From Candidatus Omnitrophota bacterium (GTDB lineage: Bacteria > Omnitrophota > Gorgyraeia > Zapsychrales > Zapsychraceae), in the NCBI GenBank assembly GCA_023247445.1, contig JAHFGL010000012.1, positions 1 through 55,292 of the forward strand: a stretch of DNA of 55,292 nucleotides, written 5' to 3'. Under the pieces are notes generated by a model that worked only from the letters and a program-made list of their open reading frames with translations, had not been told where the DNA came from and did not search any database. The translations under genes and the position numbers were made by a program. Below, in pieces: positions 11,001-17,720 of the stretch (positions are counted from its first letter, which is position 1; each line of letters starts with the position of its first letter).

Positions 11001-12885
11001 AGCGTGTGACTCTATATCCATTAGCGGCGGCATCCGATGCCTGTTTGATTTCCAGTTTAGCTGCAGGCGCCGTCGTCCCGATCCCGACGTTGCCATTTGT
11101 AGTTGTTAAAGCCGGGCCTGAAGAATCCTGTTGAATAGCTAACGCCGTAACCCCCACCGCCGCGCTATTATCATTAGTGATTTGAACCAATGTTCTGGTA
11201 TTTGTTGTTGCACTGTTCGACGCAAAGTTTGCAATCTTTCCCGTCGTCAGCGCATCGGCATCACCAATGTCTAAAGCCGTTCCCGTTGTTAACACCGTCG
11301 GCTGGATGTCAACAACATTACTGGTTGTATTCTCTCCATCAATATCTAACGCTACAACACCCGTGGCCACATCCTGGTCTAATCGCAATAAAAACGCTGA
11401 GTCTGTTCCCCCGGCCCCGGGATTCTGGAAGATAATCGAATCATCAGCCGTTGTTAACGCAATCGTCGCATCGCTGCCATCGGCATCTTGATTGTATGCT
11501 GTCTGCAGCGCAATCGAGCTCGCGCTATTGGCATCCGTCCCGCAACTTAAAACTCCGTTGGCATCCGTGTCGATGGTGTCGCAACTGACGAGTCCCGTAA
11601 TTCGCCCACCGCCGGTGACATGAAAATCCGTACTAGGCGCTGAATTCCCAACCCCTAGACGACCATTGACCGTTAATGCCCCACCAGGTGTTGTATACCC
11701 AATCCCAACATTACCATTAGTTGTAACTAACGCTGGCGCTCCAGCATCTTGCTGAATCTTTAATGCTATTGTTCCTACCGCGGCACTATCGTCATTGGTA
11801 ATTTGCACCAACGTTCTTGTTGCTGTACTTGCACTTGTTGAACTAAAAATCGCGTTGCCGCCCGTTGTTGCTGAATTCGCCGTGACCTCAACAGCCGTTG
11901 CGGTGGTCGCTGAACTTGTGATTAACATCGATCGGCCATTCGCCGTCTGTGTTATCGCAACGGCATCTCCACCAGAAGCCTGACTGACACCAATTCCCAC
12001 TGTTCCAACAGATGCTGTACTTGAATTCGTGACCTGCAACAATGTTCTTGTCGCTGTGCTCGCACTGCTGGAAGTAAGACTGGTTAATGTTCCTGTTGTT
12101 AAACTATTTCCTGCTGCTAAAATTCCAGTCCCCGTTGCCCCGCCGTAGGTTAATGAAACCCCCGTTGATGCTCCGCCATTTTGCGTTAAACTTAATAACG
12201 TTGAGCCGCTATTGGCGGTCGAGCTGCTACTAATTGTAAAAAGTGTACGTGTCGCTGTGTCCGCGCTGGTTGATGTAAAACTCGCCATTCCACCCGTTGT
12301 TAAAGCGTTAGCGGTTAACGTCATAACATCGGCCGTTGTGTTTGCCGCTGGAATATCTAAAGCAACAACGCCAATGGCATCTTGCTTTAAACGAAGTAAA
12401 AATGTTGAATCGGATCCGGCGGCGGCTGGATTATTTAAAATGATCGAATCATCAGCCGCAGTTAACGCAATCGTGGCATCGCCCCCATCAACATCTTGAC
12501 CATAGGCCGATTGCAGGGTGATTGATCCAGCACCGTTGTCATCATCAGTACACGAAATATCTCCGTTAGCGTCGGCGGTTAATGTTCCACCGTTAGCATT
12601 CCCAGTACAATTGAGTAGAGTAACTCGCATATTTCCTACCACGTGTAATTTCTGAGCTGGAATTGACGTACCGATACCGACATTTCCCGTATCGCCTTCA
12701 GCGACAAGCTTATTCGTTCCAACATTAAAATTATCTCCGTCATCCGTGCCCAAAGGCACAATATCTCCGCCGGTTCCGTTAGGAATCGCATACGAAAACT
12801 TTGGGAAGTTTAATTGAAAAATAAATACAGTCAGGAAAGAAATAAGGAAGAACTTAGGAAGGAAAAATGATTTTAGATTTGGCAT
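5074..12885 (-). CDS. giant modular secreted fibre protein (2603 aa)
   Basis: Signal peptide: Lys-containing start, hydrophobic IFQLNF region, cleavage near FSYA. The body is made of repeated modules. Five begin with LQxAYxxDxDG at about residues 125, 460, 940, 1390 and 1975, followed in most by ADDSIILQNPAA, LLRLDQD, ALDIDGENTTSNVVDIQP, TALDIGDADALTTGKIANF and TRTLVQITND. Between them are NVGIGTTAP collars and SCDTIDTDANGVLSCGTD units with paired Cys. The last ~90 residues (ADYTAAATDHVILVDASGG to DGSTWWII) look like a beta-rich capping domain seen at the ends of fibre proteins. The protein is very rich in Thr, Ser, Ala, Asp and Asn and poor in Lys. Copies differ at synonymous sites, so they are not recent identical duplications. 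It has its own upstream gap with a candidate promoter. Likely extracellular; adhesion or envelope function is inferred. Confidence 0.85.
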   Translation of the reverse strand: MPNLKSFFLPKFFLISFLTVFIFQLNFPKFSYAIPNGTGGDIVPLGTDDGDNFNVGTNKLVAEGDTGNVGIGTSIPAQKLHVVGNMRVTLLNCTGNANGGTLTADANGDISCTDDDNGAGSITLQSAYGQDVDGGDATIALTAADDSIILNNPAAAGSDSTFLLRLKQDAIGVVALDIPAANTTADVMTLTANALTTGGMASFTSTSADTATRTLFTISSSSTANSGSTLLSLTQNGGASTGVSLTYGGATGTGILAAGNSLTTGTLTSLTSSSASTATRTLLQVTNSSTASVGTVGIGVSQASGGDAVAITQTANGRSMLITSSATTATAVEVTANSATTGGNAIFSSTSASTATRTLVQITNDDSAAVGTIALKIQQDAGAPALVTTNGNVGIGYTTPGGALTVNGRLGVGNSAPSTDFHVTGGGRITGLVSCDTIDTDANGVLSCGTDANSASSIALQTAYNQDADGSDATIALTTADDSIIFQNPGAGGTDSAFLLRLDQDVATGVVALDIDGENTTSNVVDIQPTVLTTGTALDIGDADALTTGKIANFASNSATTNTRTLVQITNDNSAAVGVTALAIQQDSSGPALTTTNGNVGIGTTAPAAKLEIKQASDAAANGYRVTRSSENTYFDLSIRSGFGAFNDPLVFNTGAGGDIIAFGRTGEAYFKGSVGIGMTAPESILHVKGGDTSKYAKFGTTDWGWRIGELQSGIQFLSMGVKKTAADNNYIAETSDNALVNHRVMELHYDGAVNFLYQAHQSDDATLSLTNQLTLTNGGSVGIGITGPQKALDIRVGTGTSITNPLGEILVNRTNTVGETVGISFGFNNTVSTSGAITLIEKDTTQQSADMAFVTRDSAGGGSTTEKMRITGAGNVGVGYTAPGGALTVSGSVGIGNSAPSTNLHVTGGARITGLVSCDTIDTDANGVLSCGTDGGGGTLQAAYNGDVDGSDVTIALTTADDSIILQNPAAAGTDSAFLLRLDQDVATGVVALDIDGENTTSNVVDIQPTVLTTGTALDIGDADALTTGKIANFASNSATTNTRTLVAVTNSATAAIGVTNLTVTQESKGRGLFIDQNGIGIALDIDTESTTANGVDIQPTVMTTGTALDIGDADALTTGKIANFASNSATTDTRILVQITNDNSAAVGVTALRIQQDSSGPALTTTNGNVGIGTTAPGDVLDVYSTSHAGLRLNRSVDTNIAYLRFGNAGADVAYVGISRNDGTGLITGGTANSLVLRAEAVDTFISNGATPLVTFKSGGNVGIGTTGPNSKIDIISSTEAASTVNDGLGGHLRLSTGTAVTDDSLFFGVNGTSYSWIQAVDPGNTYRPLVLNSEGGNVGIGATDPSAKLHVVGGARITGLVSCDTIDTDANGVLSCGTDTGGSATLQGAYNSDVDGSNTIISLTSADDAFVIQNDDGTNDSGFAMQIDQNDTAGVIAFDIDAENTDADIINISAAPLTTATALDIGDADALTSGKIANFVSNSATTTARTLVQITNDSTGAATTKVLAIQQDSINTSLFIDHNGPTGVALDIDGEQTTANVVDIQPTVLTTGTALDIGGANALTTGKIANFESSSADTATRFLTTITNSSTAAVGATPLLITQESNGVALWIDDNGAAKSTTAVQLESSTQTGKVFNLSTNAITTGVIIDASSDTTMTTGKFANFASSSASTATRTLFAISSSSTANTASTLLGLTQNGGASTGIGLTYGGANGTALGVTGNSLVGGYLANFSSSSTSTAARTLVQIYNSDAGATGATALLVSQAGTSDGSKALSVVYGGDTGIAMSLIGNSLTQGGLAEFTSTSANTAARTLFTISSSSTANSGSTLLSLTQNGGASKGISLTYGGATGTALDIPSADSLTTGKIANFASTSASTATRTLVQITNDDSGAVGATALKIQQDANARAIDVTNGLVHLGSAGLLLPSSTSLPAACSVGQIYMDTDATTGQRLYACETANNWVLEGGSGASTLQAAYGGDVDGSDVTIALTTADDSLILQNPAASGTDSAFLLRLDQDVATGIVALDIDGENTTSNVVDIQPTVLTTGTALDIGDANALTSGKIANFVSNSSDTTARTLVQVTNDHTGAATTKVLGLQQDSLGTSLYIDHNGITGVALDIDGEQTTANVVDIQPTVLTTGTALDIGDADALTSGKIANFASNSASTANLRSLVQITNSATATSNVTALAISQSSSGPAITTTNGNIGFGTTAPSQKLHVIGNMAAVNTGTDAFAYLGEGSNAGEYGWIKWNSGDDTMRIGTQTGSDSVSLTEGGNVGIGYTLPGGMLTVSGNVGIGLSAPTTGFQFTNSNNSAFEIYGSGASSSAAGVGITLKLNDGAALASGDQIAKVLFSGLVDATTYANSAGVVAHAESAWAAGDAPSYIRFDTTPDNTATRTEKMRIASDGNVGIGTTVPGSILHTYKSGTSSIITSETGDAAGTSSYGMYSAKGTGREYRFGVGGAGETLFGLANKFFIYDTTAVANRMVIDTNGNVGIGTTGPKSTLHVSGSFGVVTISKTADYTAAATDHVILVDASGGAVRITLPAASGATGREYQIKKTDASANNVIIDGNASETIDGSTTVSFNAQYQSYMIVCDGSTWWII

Positions 12886-12931
12886 CCCAACAATAAAATT
12901 TATATGATTAAAATTATTTACTAATAATACT

Positions 12932-12959
12932 ATAGTAACAAAATATAATTCCCCCTCAA
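12932..12959 (-). promoter_or_regulatory. candidate sigma-70 promoter of the giant fibre gene
   Basis: On the minus strand a TTGAGG hexamer is followed 16 nt later by TACTAT, about 47 nt before the ATG of the giant gene, in an AT-rich gap (12886-13068) with no gene. This is a weak match by eye. Confidence 0.3.
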
Positions 12960-13068
12960 TGGTTGTTTGATTTTTTTTACCTTGTTTTTACACAAATATT
13001 CGTCGAGAAACTATTTTTTGGTTTAGCAGAAACGAAACAATTGCAGAATAGCTAAATTCAGGGAGTTT

Positions 13069-14361
13069 TTACTGCCGAAAGCAGGCGTTATTTTGGCAGG
13101 TATGGTTAAAGTGCAGGAGATATCGATTTTTAGCAATGAATCGGTAGATTATCGGCCCTAAAATTCCCATCCCAGGAAAATAAAAAATAGGAATAAAGGG
13201 ATACAGCATTGGCATCGTAAAACAAATCCGGCGAAAGACTTGGAAACCTCCATAAAGCGCGCCATCAGGTTCAATCAAATAAAGTTGGCTTAAAGCTTTT
13301 TCTTTAGTTAAACCATCCTCGCGCGCTGAATGAAAATCAATTTGGTGCAGATCGACAAATCTTAAAGTTCCGTATAAATCCAAAATCTTTAACTTCTTAA
13401 CACTCGCTAAACAAAATTGACACTGCCCATCATAAATCAACTGACTTTGTTTGTTGGACGATTGATTAAACAAACGTTTTTGCTCGATCCACTTCACCAC
13501 ATTATCGGGATCAATAAATAAAAGTAGTTGTGGTATAAACAAAAAGAAAAAAATTGCGGGAACATCAAGTGTCAAAATTAAGGTGATGTGAAAAATAATA
13601 CCCAGATAAATCGCGGCAATCCTTGTCTTAGGATAGAACAAAAGAAAAACCATAGAGAATTCTATGACAACAATAGCAATCCCCAAAAAGTAGCACAATT
13701 GCGGATGATGCATCAGATAATCTTTAAGAATAAAAAATTTCATCACACTCGCACTGGCGGTTGGATAATTCATCAAATTATAAATTGGATTATCCGTCAG
13801 CCAATTGCCCTGCGCTGTTACTTTATACAAAGCCGTGTAAAAATATGTAAATCCAATCTGTAGCTGCAATAACCGCTGAATAAAAATGGGTCGACGTTTT
13901 TTATAAGACTCTTCATTGCCACGCAGTAAAGCATCGAGCGAGAAATAATCACCATGATAAGCCGTTAAGCACATCAAAAAAAGCGTCACAAGCAAAATAT
14001 CCCAGGATAGCGTTCCAACGTGAAAAGAATTAAGCGCGTAAAAATAATAACAAGCAAGAACCATCAAAATGCAACTAATCTGACTCCACAATCCAATCAA
14101 AAAAAGAAACCAGAAGATGCAAAAAATCCAGACAAACATGACGACAAACCAATCGGGGCTTCTCTGCACGAGTTCAACGACTTGCGGTGTAAAAAAGATC
14201 AAGTTATAGTCTTTAAAGGCGGTTGAAAAATAATTATCTCCTAAGTGACAGAACGTTGGCAGGACGTGCGCACCCACGGTGATGGCCACAAAAATCCTAA
14301 AAAACGATAGGCCAATCGAAGGTTTTTCTTCTAGAAATAATTTGGACCAGATGTTAAACAT
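13069..14361 (-). CDS. HTTM-domain membrane protein fused to a DCC (DUF393) thiol-disulfide domain
   Basis: 430 residues. The N-terminal ~290 residues have several membrane segments and the layout of HTTM proteins (relatives of vitamin K-dependent gamma-carboxylase), including FRIFVAITVGAHVLPTFCHL near the start and a central QRLLQLQIGFTYFYTALYKV. From about residue 305 a DCC/DUF393 domain begins with LIYDGQCQFCLASVKKL, whose CxxC is the expected thioredoxin-like redox pair. The fusion suggests a membrane protein handling thiol or quinone-type redox chemistry. It lies downstream of a small membrane-anchored partner (14455-14913), separated by a heptamer repeat. Substrate unknown. Confidence 0.8.
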   Translation of the reverse strand: MFNIWSKLFLEEKPSIGLSFFRIFVAITVGAHVLPTFCHLGDNYFSTAFKDYNLIFFTPQVVELVQRSPDWFVVMFVWIFCIFWFLFLIGLWSQISCILMVLACYYFYALNSFHVGTLSWDILLVTLFLMCLTAYHGDYFSLDALLRGNEESYKKRRPIFIQRLLQLQIGFTYFYTALYKVTAQGNWLTDNPIYNLMNYPTASASVMKFFILKDYLMHHPQLCYFLGIAIVVIEFSMVFLLFYPKTRIAAIYLGIIFHITLILTLDVPAIFFFLFIPQLLLFIDPDNVVKWIEQKRLFNQSSNKQSQLIYDGQCQFCLASVKKLKILDLYGTLRFVDLHQIDFHSAREDGLTKEKALSQLYLIEPDGALYGGFQVFRRICFTMPMLYPFIPIFYFPGMGILGPIIYRFIAKNRYLLHFNHTCQNNACFRQ

Positions 14362-14370
14362 AATCTTAAA

Positions 14371-14451
14371 AAGCTTTCAGTTATCAGCTTTCAGCTATCA
14401 GCAGCTTTCAGACTGACAGCTACTGACAGCTGAAAACTGAGAGCTGATAGC
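14371..14451. repeat. heptamer-type imperfect inverted repeat (CAGCTTT/CTGATAG class)
   Basis: Left arm units CAGCTTT CAGTTAT CAGCTTT CAGCTAT; right arm units CTGACAG CTGAAAA CTGAGAG CTGATAG. Arms are approximate reverse complements. It fills the gap between two genes. A second member of the same class is at 17642-17720. Confidence 0.85.
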
Positions 14452-14454
14452 CAA

Positions 14455-14913
14455 TCAATGTTCAGTACACTGATATTTCACTTCCTGATATCGTTCATAC
14501 GGCTGTTTCGTAATCGATGGATAATACACAACGCTTACAGCAAAGCGATCAAAGTAGGGAAACCGGTATCGCAAAAATTTACAAAACGATCGCCCCGCTG
14601 ATGGATCAGCCACCGAACTTAAAATATTACGATGAATATTATCGAAACCAAATGTTCGCGTTCTAAAAATATCGTGGGGATCAATTGGCTGTGGCTCTTT
14701 GCCTTTAATGCCATAAACTTCCACATAACCAAAATTATCATCAACGTTAAAAAACATGATCCATCCAGCGGGGGGAAATAAAAACTTAGTTTTGGGCAAG
14801 TTCTTGCCTAACAATGGTTCTAAATAAAAATGGCGGGTTGATTCGTAGTGAAAAACAATCGTCCAGATAATGACGAAAAGGGTGATGATGGTATTTCTGA
14901 AATGATGTTTCAT
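14455..14913 (-). CDS. small membrane-anchored protein, likely partner of the HTTM-DCC protein
   Basis: 152 residues. One N-terminal membrane segment (ITLFVIIWTIVF) is followed by a soluble, probably extracytoplasmic domain with FLFPPAGWIMFFNVDDNFG, RTRTFGFDNIHRNI and a conserved-looking FCKFLRYRFP. I do not recognise a named family. Small proteins of this shape commonly sit next to HTTM genes, so a partnership with 13069-14361 is inferred from position only. Start chosen at the ATG giving the membrane anchor. Confidence 0.6.
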   Translation of the reverse strand: MKHHFRNTIITLFVIIWTIVFHYESTRHFYLEPLLGKNLPKTKFLFPPAGWIMFFNVDDNFGYVEVYGIKGKEPQPIDPHDIFRTRTFGFDNIHRNILSSVADPSAGRSFCKFLRYRFPYFDRFAVSVVYYPSITKQPYERYQEVKYQCTEH

Positions 14914-14916
14914 AAA

Positions 14917-14950
14917 CGTAAAACGATGGACGAAAGACGTGGGACGTTAA
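14917..14950. repeat. half heptamer element (ACGATGG class)
   Basis: Units ACGATGG ACGAAAG ACGTGGG ACGTT in the short gap between two genes. Same class as 591-649 but I see only one arm. Confidence 0.55.
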
Positions 14951-14979
14951 AGTTTAGAAGCAATCAAGGGTTACTATCA

Positions 14980-15642
14980 TTAATTGATTTCTTTTTCAGA
15001 AAACACCTGCGCGGTAAATACTTCAATCTTGGTACGCGGATCCTTCCAACAATCCCGTGGGAGTCCAGCTTTTTGAGAACATAACTGTGATAAAAATTCT
15101 TCCCTACTCCATCCTGTTTCCGTTGCAACCTGCGGCAAAAAAACACCTTGATTAAAAGGTCCTTGATGAACAATCACGCCATGAACACCTAGCTGAATCT
15201 CATCTACATTCTTTATCAAGTGCGGCTTGGAAAGAACAGAAACCTCGATTTCTAAATCTTTGATTTCATCCGTGGCCACAGGATTAAACCGCGGATCTTC
15301 ACTGGCGGAGGCAATCGCCATATCGCGTACCAACAAATAAAGTGGACCGCGGCCAACGATATTGCCAATACACCCACGCAATTGTCCATGCTTATGAATC
15401 GTTACAAAAGCCCCTTCTTCGGCGGACAAACGTGAATCTTGTTCTTGAATCTGTAAAACTTCTTTCGTTGTTACGTATTTTTCAATTGTATTTTTTGCAA
15501 TATCAATCAACCGCCGTTTTTGTTCGAGCGTTAAGCTCATAACACTTTCCTTTTCTTCTGCGGCATAAACATTAGCAGTAAAATTTATTTTATTTGCCGT
15601 AAATAGCGATAGCGCTATAGCCAACAACACTACTCTTATCAC
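14980..15642 (-). CDS. amrA: AMMECR1-domain protein (AmmeMemoRadiSam system protein A), exported form
   Basis: 220 residues. The core matches AMMECR1: GAFVTIHKHGQLRGCIGNI (LRGCIG is the family signature, around residue 88), ASASEDPRFNPV, and REEFLSQLCSQKAGLPRDCW. The N-terminus is a hydrophobic stretch (VVLLAIALSLFTA) ending near YAAEE that looks like a signal peptide, unlike the cytoplasmic family members. The start overlaps the end of the MEMO gene by 53 nt; Met35 would remove the signal and is the alternative start. No radical SAM partner is in this window. Biochemical role of the family is not settled. Confidence 0.82.
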   Translation of the reverse strand: MIRVVLLAIALSLFTANKINFTANVYAAEEKESVMSLTLEQKRRLIDIAKNTIEKYVTTKEVLQIQEQDSRLSAEEGAFVTIHKHGQLRGCIGNIVGRGPLYLLVRDMAIASASEDPRFNPVATDEIKDLEIEVSVLSKPHLIKNVDEIQLGVHGVIVHQGPFNQGVFLPQVATETGWSREEFLSQLCSQKAGLPRDCWKDPRTKIEVFTAQVFSEKEIN

Positions 15643-16498
15643 CGGTTACATCTCCCGAATTACCATAATTTAAAAGCTCAACATCCGTTAACCCCTTGTG
15701 CTGCGCATACAAAATCGCTGTCACAACTGGAATAAAACCACACATCTCCATCGTCCGTTTTTGATTTTCCATCCAAATCTGTTTGGCATTTAATTCTTTA
15801 ATAGCGCCAATAGTGCGGGCATCCATCTCACGTGCAAAACCATCATCGTGATAATGAGACAGATCCGTGCTGACGACAATCAAGACATCTTTACGATCAC
15901 CGATGGTCTCTTTAAGACTCATGGCAAAATCATTAAGCAGTTGGACACTAGGTTGACCAAAAACAATAGGAACAATCTTAAAATCGTTAAATGTCTTTTG
16001 TAAAAAAGGTATTTCGACTTCTAAGGAATGTTCGCGTTCAAAGGCCTTGGAATCAAAATAAAAATTGGGATTAGTTGCCATTAACTTTTTTGTAAATTCT
16101 TCATCAACATCCGCGATTCCCAAAGGTGTCTTGAATCCTCCTTTTTCCCAAATGGAGATCCCATCAAAACCATAAAAATGGCTTGGAGCTAGAATAACAA
16201 TTGTTTTATAAGGTGTTTGGCTAACGGCTTTAAAGCTGTATCCAGCCACGGGTCCAGAATAAATGTATCCGGCGTGTGGAGCGATGATAATATCGATATG
16301 TTTTGGGGAAGGGGTGTTACTTGCGGCGCTCATAAACTTCTCAATATCAGCCCTAAGCTCTTTAGGGTCGGCGCTATAAAATTGTCCGCTGACGTTGGGT
16401 TCTTTGATCATGGGATTACTAAAGGCTCGCTGCGGCATCATTAACAAAAATAAAAAAAGAATAATAGAATTCTTTAAAAAATAGGTGGTGTGTATCAT
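15590..16498 (-). CDS. amrB: MEMO-family protein (AmmeMemoRadiSam system protein B), exported form
   Basis: About 302 residues. Matches MEMO: VSGQFYSADPKEL near the N-terminus, IIAPHAGYIYSGPVAGYSF, VILAPSHFYGFDGISIW, STDLSHYHDD and a C-terminal SVVGYSAIAIYG. The conserved His residues in PHAGY, PSH and LSHYH are the likely metal ligands. I place the start at the ATG giving MIHTTYFLKNSIILFL, a signal peptide with cleavage near RAFS. An ATG six codons upstream (16514-16516) lies within a heptamer repeat and is less likely. It overlaps amrA, so the two are surely co-expressed. Confidence 0.85.
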   Translation of the reverse strand: MIHTTYFLKNSIILFLFLLMMPQRAFSNPMIKEPNVSGQFYSADPKELRADIEKFMSAASNTPSPKHIDIIIAPHAGYIYSGPVAGYSFKAVSQTPYKTIVILAPSHFYGFDGISIWEKGGFKTPLGIADVDEEFTKKLMATNPNFYFDSKAFEREHSLEVEIPFLQKTFNDFKIVPIVFGQPSVQLLNDFAMSLKETIGDRKDVLIVVSTDLSHYHDDGFAREMDARTIGAIKELNAKQIWMENQKRTMEMCGFIPVVTAILYAQHKGLTDVELLNYGNSGDVTGDKSSVVGYSAIAIYGK

Positions 16499-16502
16499 AA
16501 AA

Positions 16503-16558
16503 GGGTCACGGGGCATGGGTCAAGGTCTTCCTTGCTACTTGCCCCTTGTCCCTTGCCA
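16503..16558. repeat. heptamer-type imperfect inverted repeat (GGGTCAA/CTTGTCC class)
   Basis: Left arm GGGTCAC GGGGCAT GGGTCAA; right arm CCTTGCTA CTTGCCC CTTGTCC CTTGCC. It fills the gap between the MauE-like gene and amrB and reaches the first possible start codon of amrB. Confidence 0.8.
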
Positions 16559-17008
16559 CTACTTATTATCTTTTTCAAAATAACGATCTAAACTAAAGCC
16601 GTGAGATTGATCTTTTTTAAGAATCAAAAGTCCCGTCAAGCAAAGGGCGCAACTGTCCATCATAAAAACAACATACGGGGGAAGGGAAATTAGTCCGCCA
16701 AAACAACCACACTCTGTTAAAGGAAGATGTCTAATCAGCGCTTGACCAACGACAAGAATAAACCCCATAAATAAAATGAGTGCCGCGCGCAAACTTATAT
16801 CTAGCCAAAGGCCGAGGACGACAAACAGACCAATAAACAATTCAACCCATGGCAGAATTTTGGCAACCATCTCCTCTACTATAACAGGCAGAAAACTATA
16901 ACTTTGAATAACGTATAAGAAATTCTGGTAAGGACCGCTAACTTTCTCAAATCCCGAGACAAGAAAAATGGCACCAATTAATATTCGTAAAATAATAAAA
17001 ATGTTAAT
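16559..17008 (-). CDS. MauE/DoxX-like membrane protein, probable ATT start
   Basis: 149 residues if started at 17008. The frame extends well upstream of the first ATG (16868-16870) and reads LRILIGAIFLVSGFEKVSG, the typical first helix and GFEK motif of MauE/DoxX proteins, so the ATG start would delete a helix. No ATG, GTG or TTG lies upstream in frame. An ATT at 17006-17008 follows GGAGGAG by 7 nt and overlaps the stop of the DsbA-like gene, a convincing start position. Four helices are expected; PLTECGCFGG carries a Cys pair typical of MauE. In methylamine utilisation MauE works with a thioredoxin-like MauD in disulfide formation; the same pairing is likely with the adjacent DsbA-like protein. 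Confidence 0.75.
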   Translation of the reverse strand: MNIFIILRILIGAIFLVSGFEKVSGPYQNFLYVIQSYSFLPVIVEEMVAKILPWVELFIGLFVVLGLWLDISLRAALILFMGFILVVGQALIRHLPLTECGCFGGLISLPPYVVFMMDSCALCLTGLLILKKDQSHGFSLDRYFEKDNK

Positions 17009-17630
17009 TTTTATTCTCCTCCAAAAGACGATTTAACTCTGCCTCAAGATATTTTATGCCAACCACCATTTTGCCATTAACGAAATAGCTGGGAGTGCTC
17101 TTAACATCAAGGGCCTTGCCCTCTCTAGCGTTAGCCATCACAACATCATCAACACTTTTATCATCTAGACAGCGCTCAAGTTGTCCCATATTGAGATTAA
17201 TTTCTTTAGCGATCTGATCAAAAGCTGGACGGGCATTATGTAAAATCGACCATTCTTTTTGTCGCTCAAACACAAGATCAACAAAAGGCCAAAATTTTTC
17301 TTGCCGCGCCGTACATTCGGCATATTTGGCGCTAGTAAATCCATGTTGATGCATCGTCAAAGGAAAATATTTGATCTGCAAATATATCTTACCAGGATGA
17401 TCCTTCATAAACTGATCTAAATATTTAGATCCCTTAGCGCAGGATGGGCACTCTAGATCAACATATTCAACGATTTTAATTGAGGCTCTAGGATCACCCT
17501 TAGTTTTAACCGCCATTACATTCTTGGAACTCGTTTGTGAAGACTGTTTCCAGAGTTTAAGGCCATAAACGGCGGCAATGGTGAAAGCAATGATAAGAAA
17601 AGAAATTTGTTTCTTAGAAATTTTTCTCAT
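17004..17630 (-). CDS. membrane-anchored DsbA/thioredoxin-like protein
   Basis: About 208 residues. The start ATG at 17630 has GGAG 8 nt upstream; a TTG six codons earlier is possible but lacks this. One N-terminal membrane anchor (ISFLIIAFTIAAVYGL), then VEYVDLECPSCAKGSKYLDQ with the CPSC active site about 60 residues in, and STPSYFVNGK with the cis-Pro loop around residue 178. This is the DsbA-like/DSBA-oxidoreductase layout with the helical insert (AKYAECTARQEKFWPFVDLV). It is translated into the MauE-like gene by overlap, so the two probably form an extracytoplasmic disulfide pair. Confidence 0.85.
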   Translation of the reverse strand: MRKISKKQISFLIIAFTIAAVYGLKLWKQSSQTSSKNVMAVKTKGDPRASIKIVEYVDLECPSCAKGSKYLDQFMKDHPGKIYLQIKYFPLTMHQHGFTSAKYAECTARQEKFWPFVDLVFERQKEWSILHNARPAFDQIAKEINLNMGQLERCLDDKSVDDVVMANAREGKALDVKSTPSYFVNGKMVVGIKYLEAELNRLLEENKN

Positions 17631-17641
17631 AAAACAGGCTC

Positions 17642-17720
17642 CTATCAATTATCGGCTTTCAGCTATCTGCGATCAGCAGCTGACAGCTACTGAAAGCTGA
17701 AGACTGATAGCTGATAGCTC
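17642..17720. repeat. heptamer-type imperfect inverted repeat (CAGCTAT/CTGATAG class), second copy
   Basis: Left arm TCGGCTT TCAGCTA TCTGCGA TCAGCAGC; right arm TGACAGC, TGAAAGC, TGAAGAC TGATAGC TGATAGC. Lies between pckA and the DsbA-like gene and ends where pckA ends. Confidence 0.85.

Noticed and set aside
5600-12499. Many open frames on the plus strand antisense to the giant gene, up to 173 codons (10049-10570).
   Set aside because: They mirror the repetitive coding strand, lack ribosome-binding sites and known domains, and recur wherever the module recurs.
5074-12885. CRISPR-like or minisatellite array.
   Set aside because: The repeats are protein modules kept in frame with synonymous divergence, far longer than CRISPR units and without regular spacers.
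1-12885. Prophage tail-fibre region.
   Set aside because: The GIGTT motif also occurs in phage fibres, but there are no capsid, terminase, baseplate, lysis or integrase genes, and all proteins have signal peptides.
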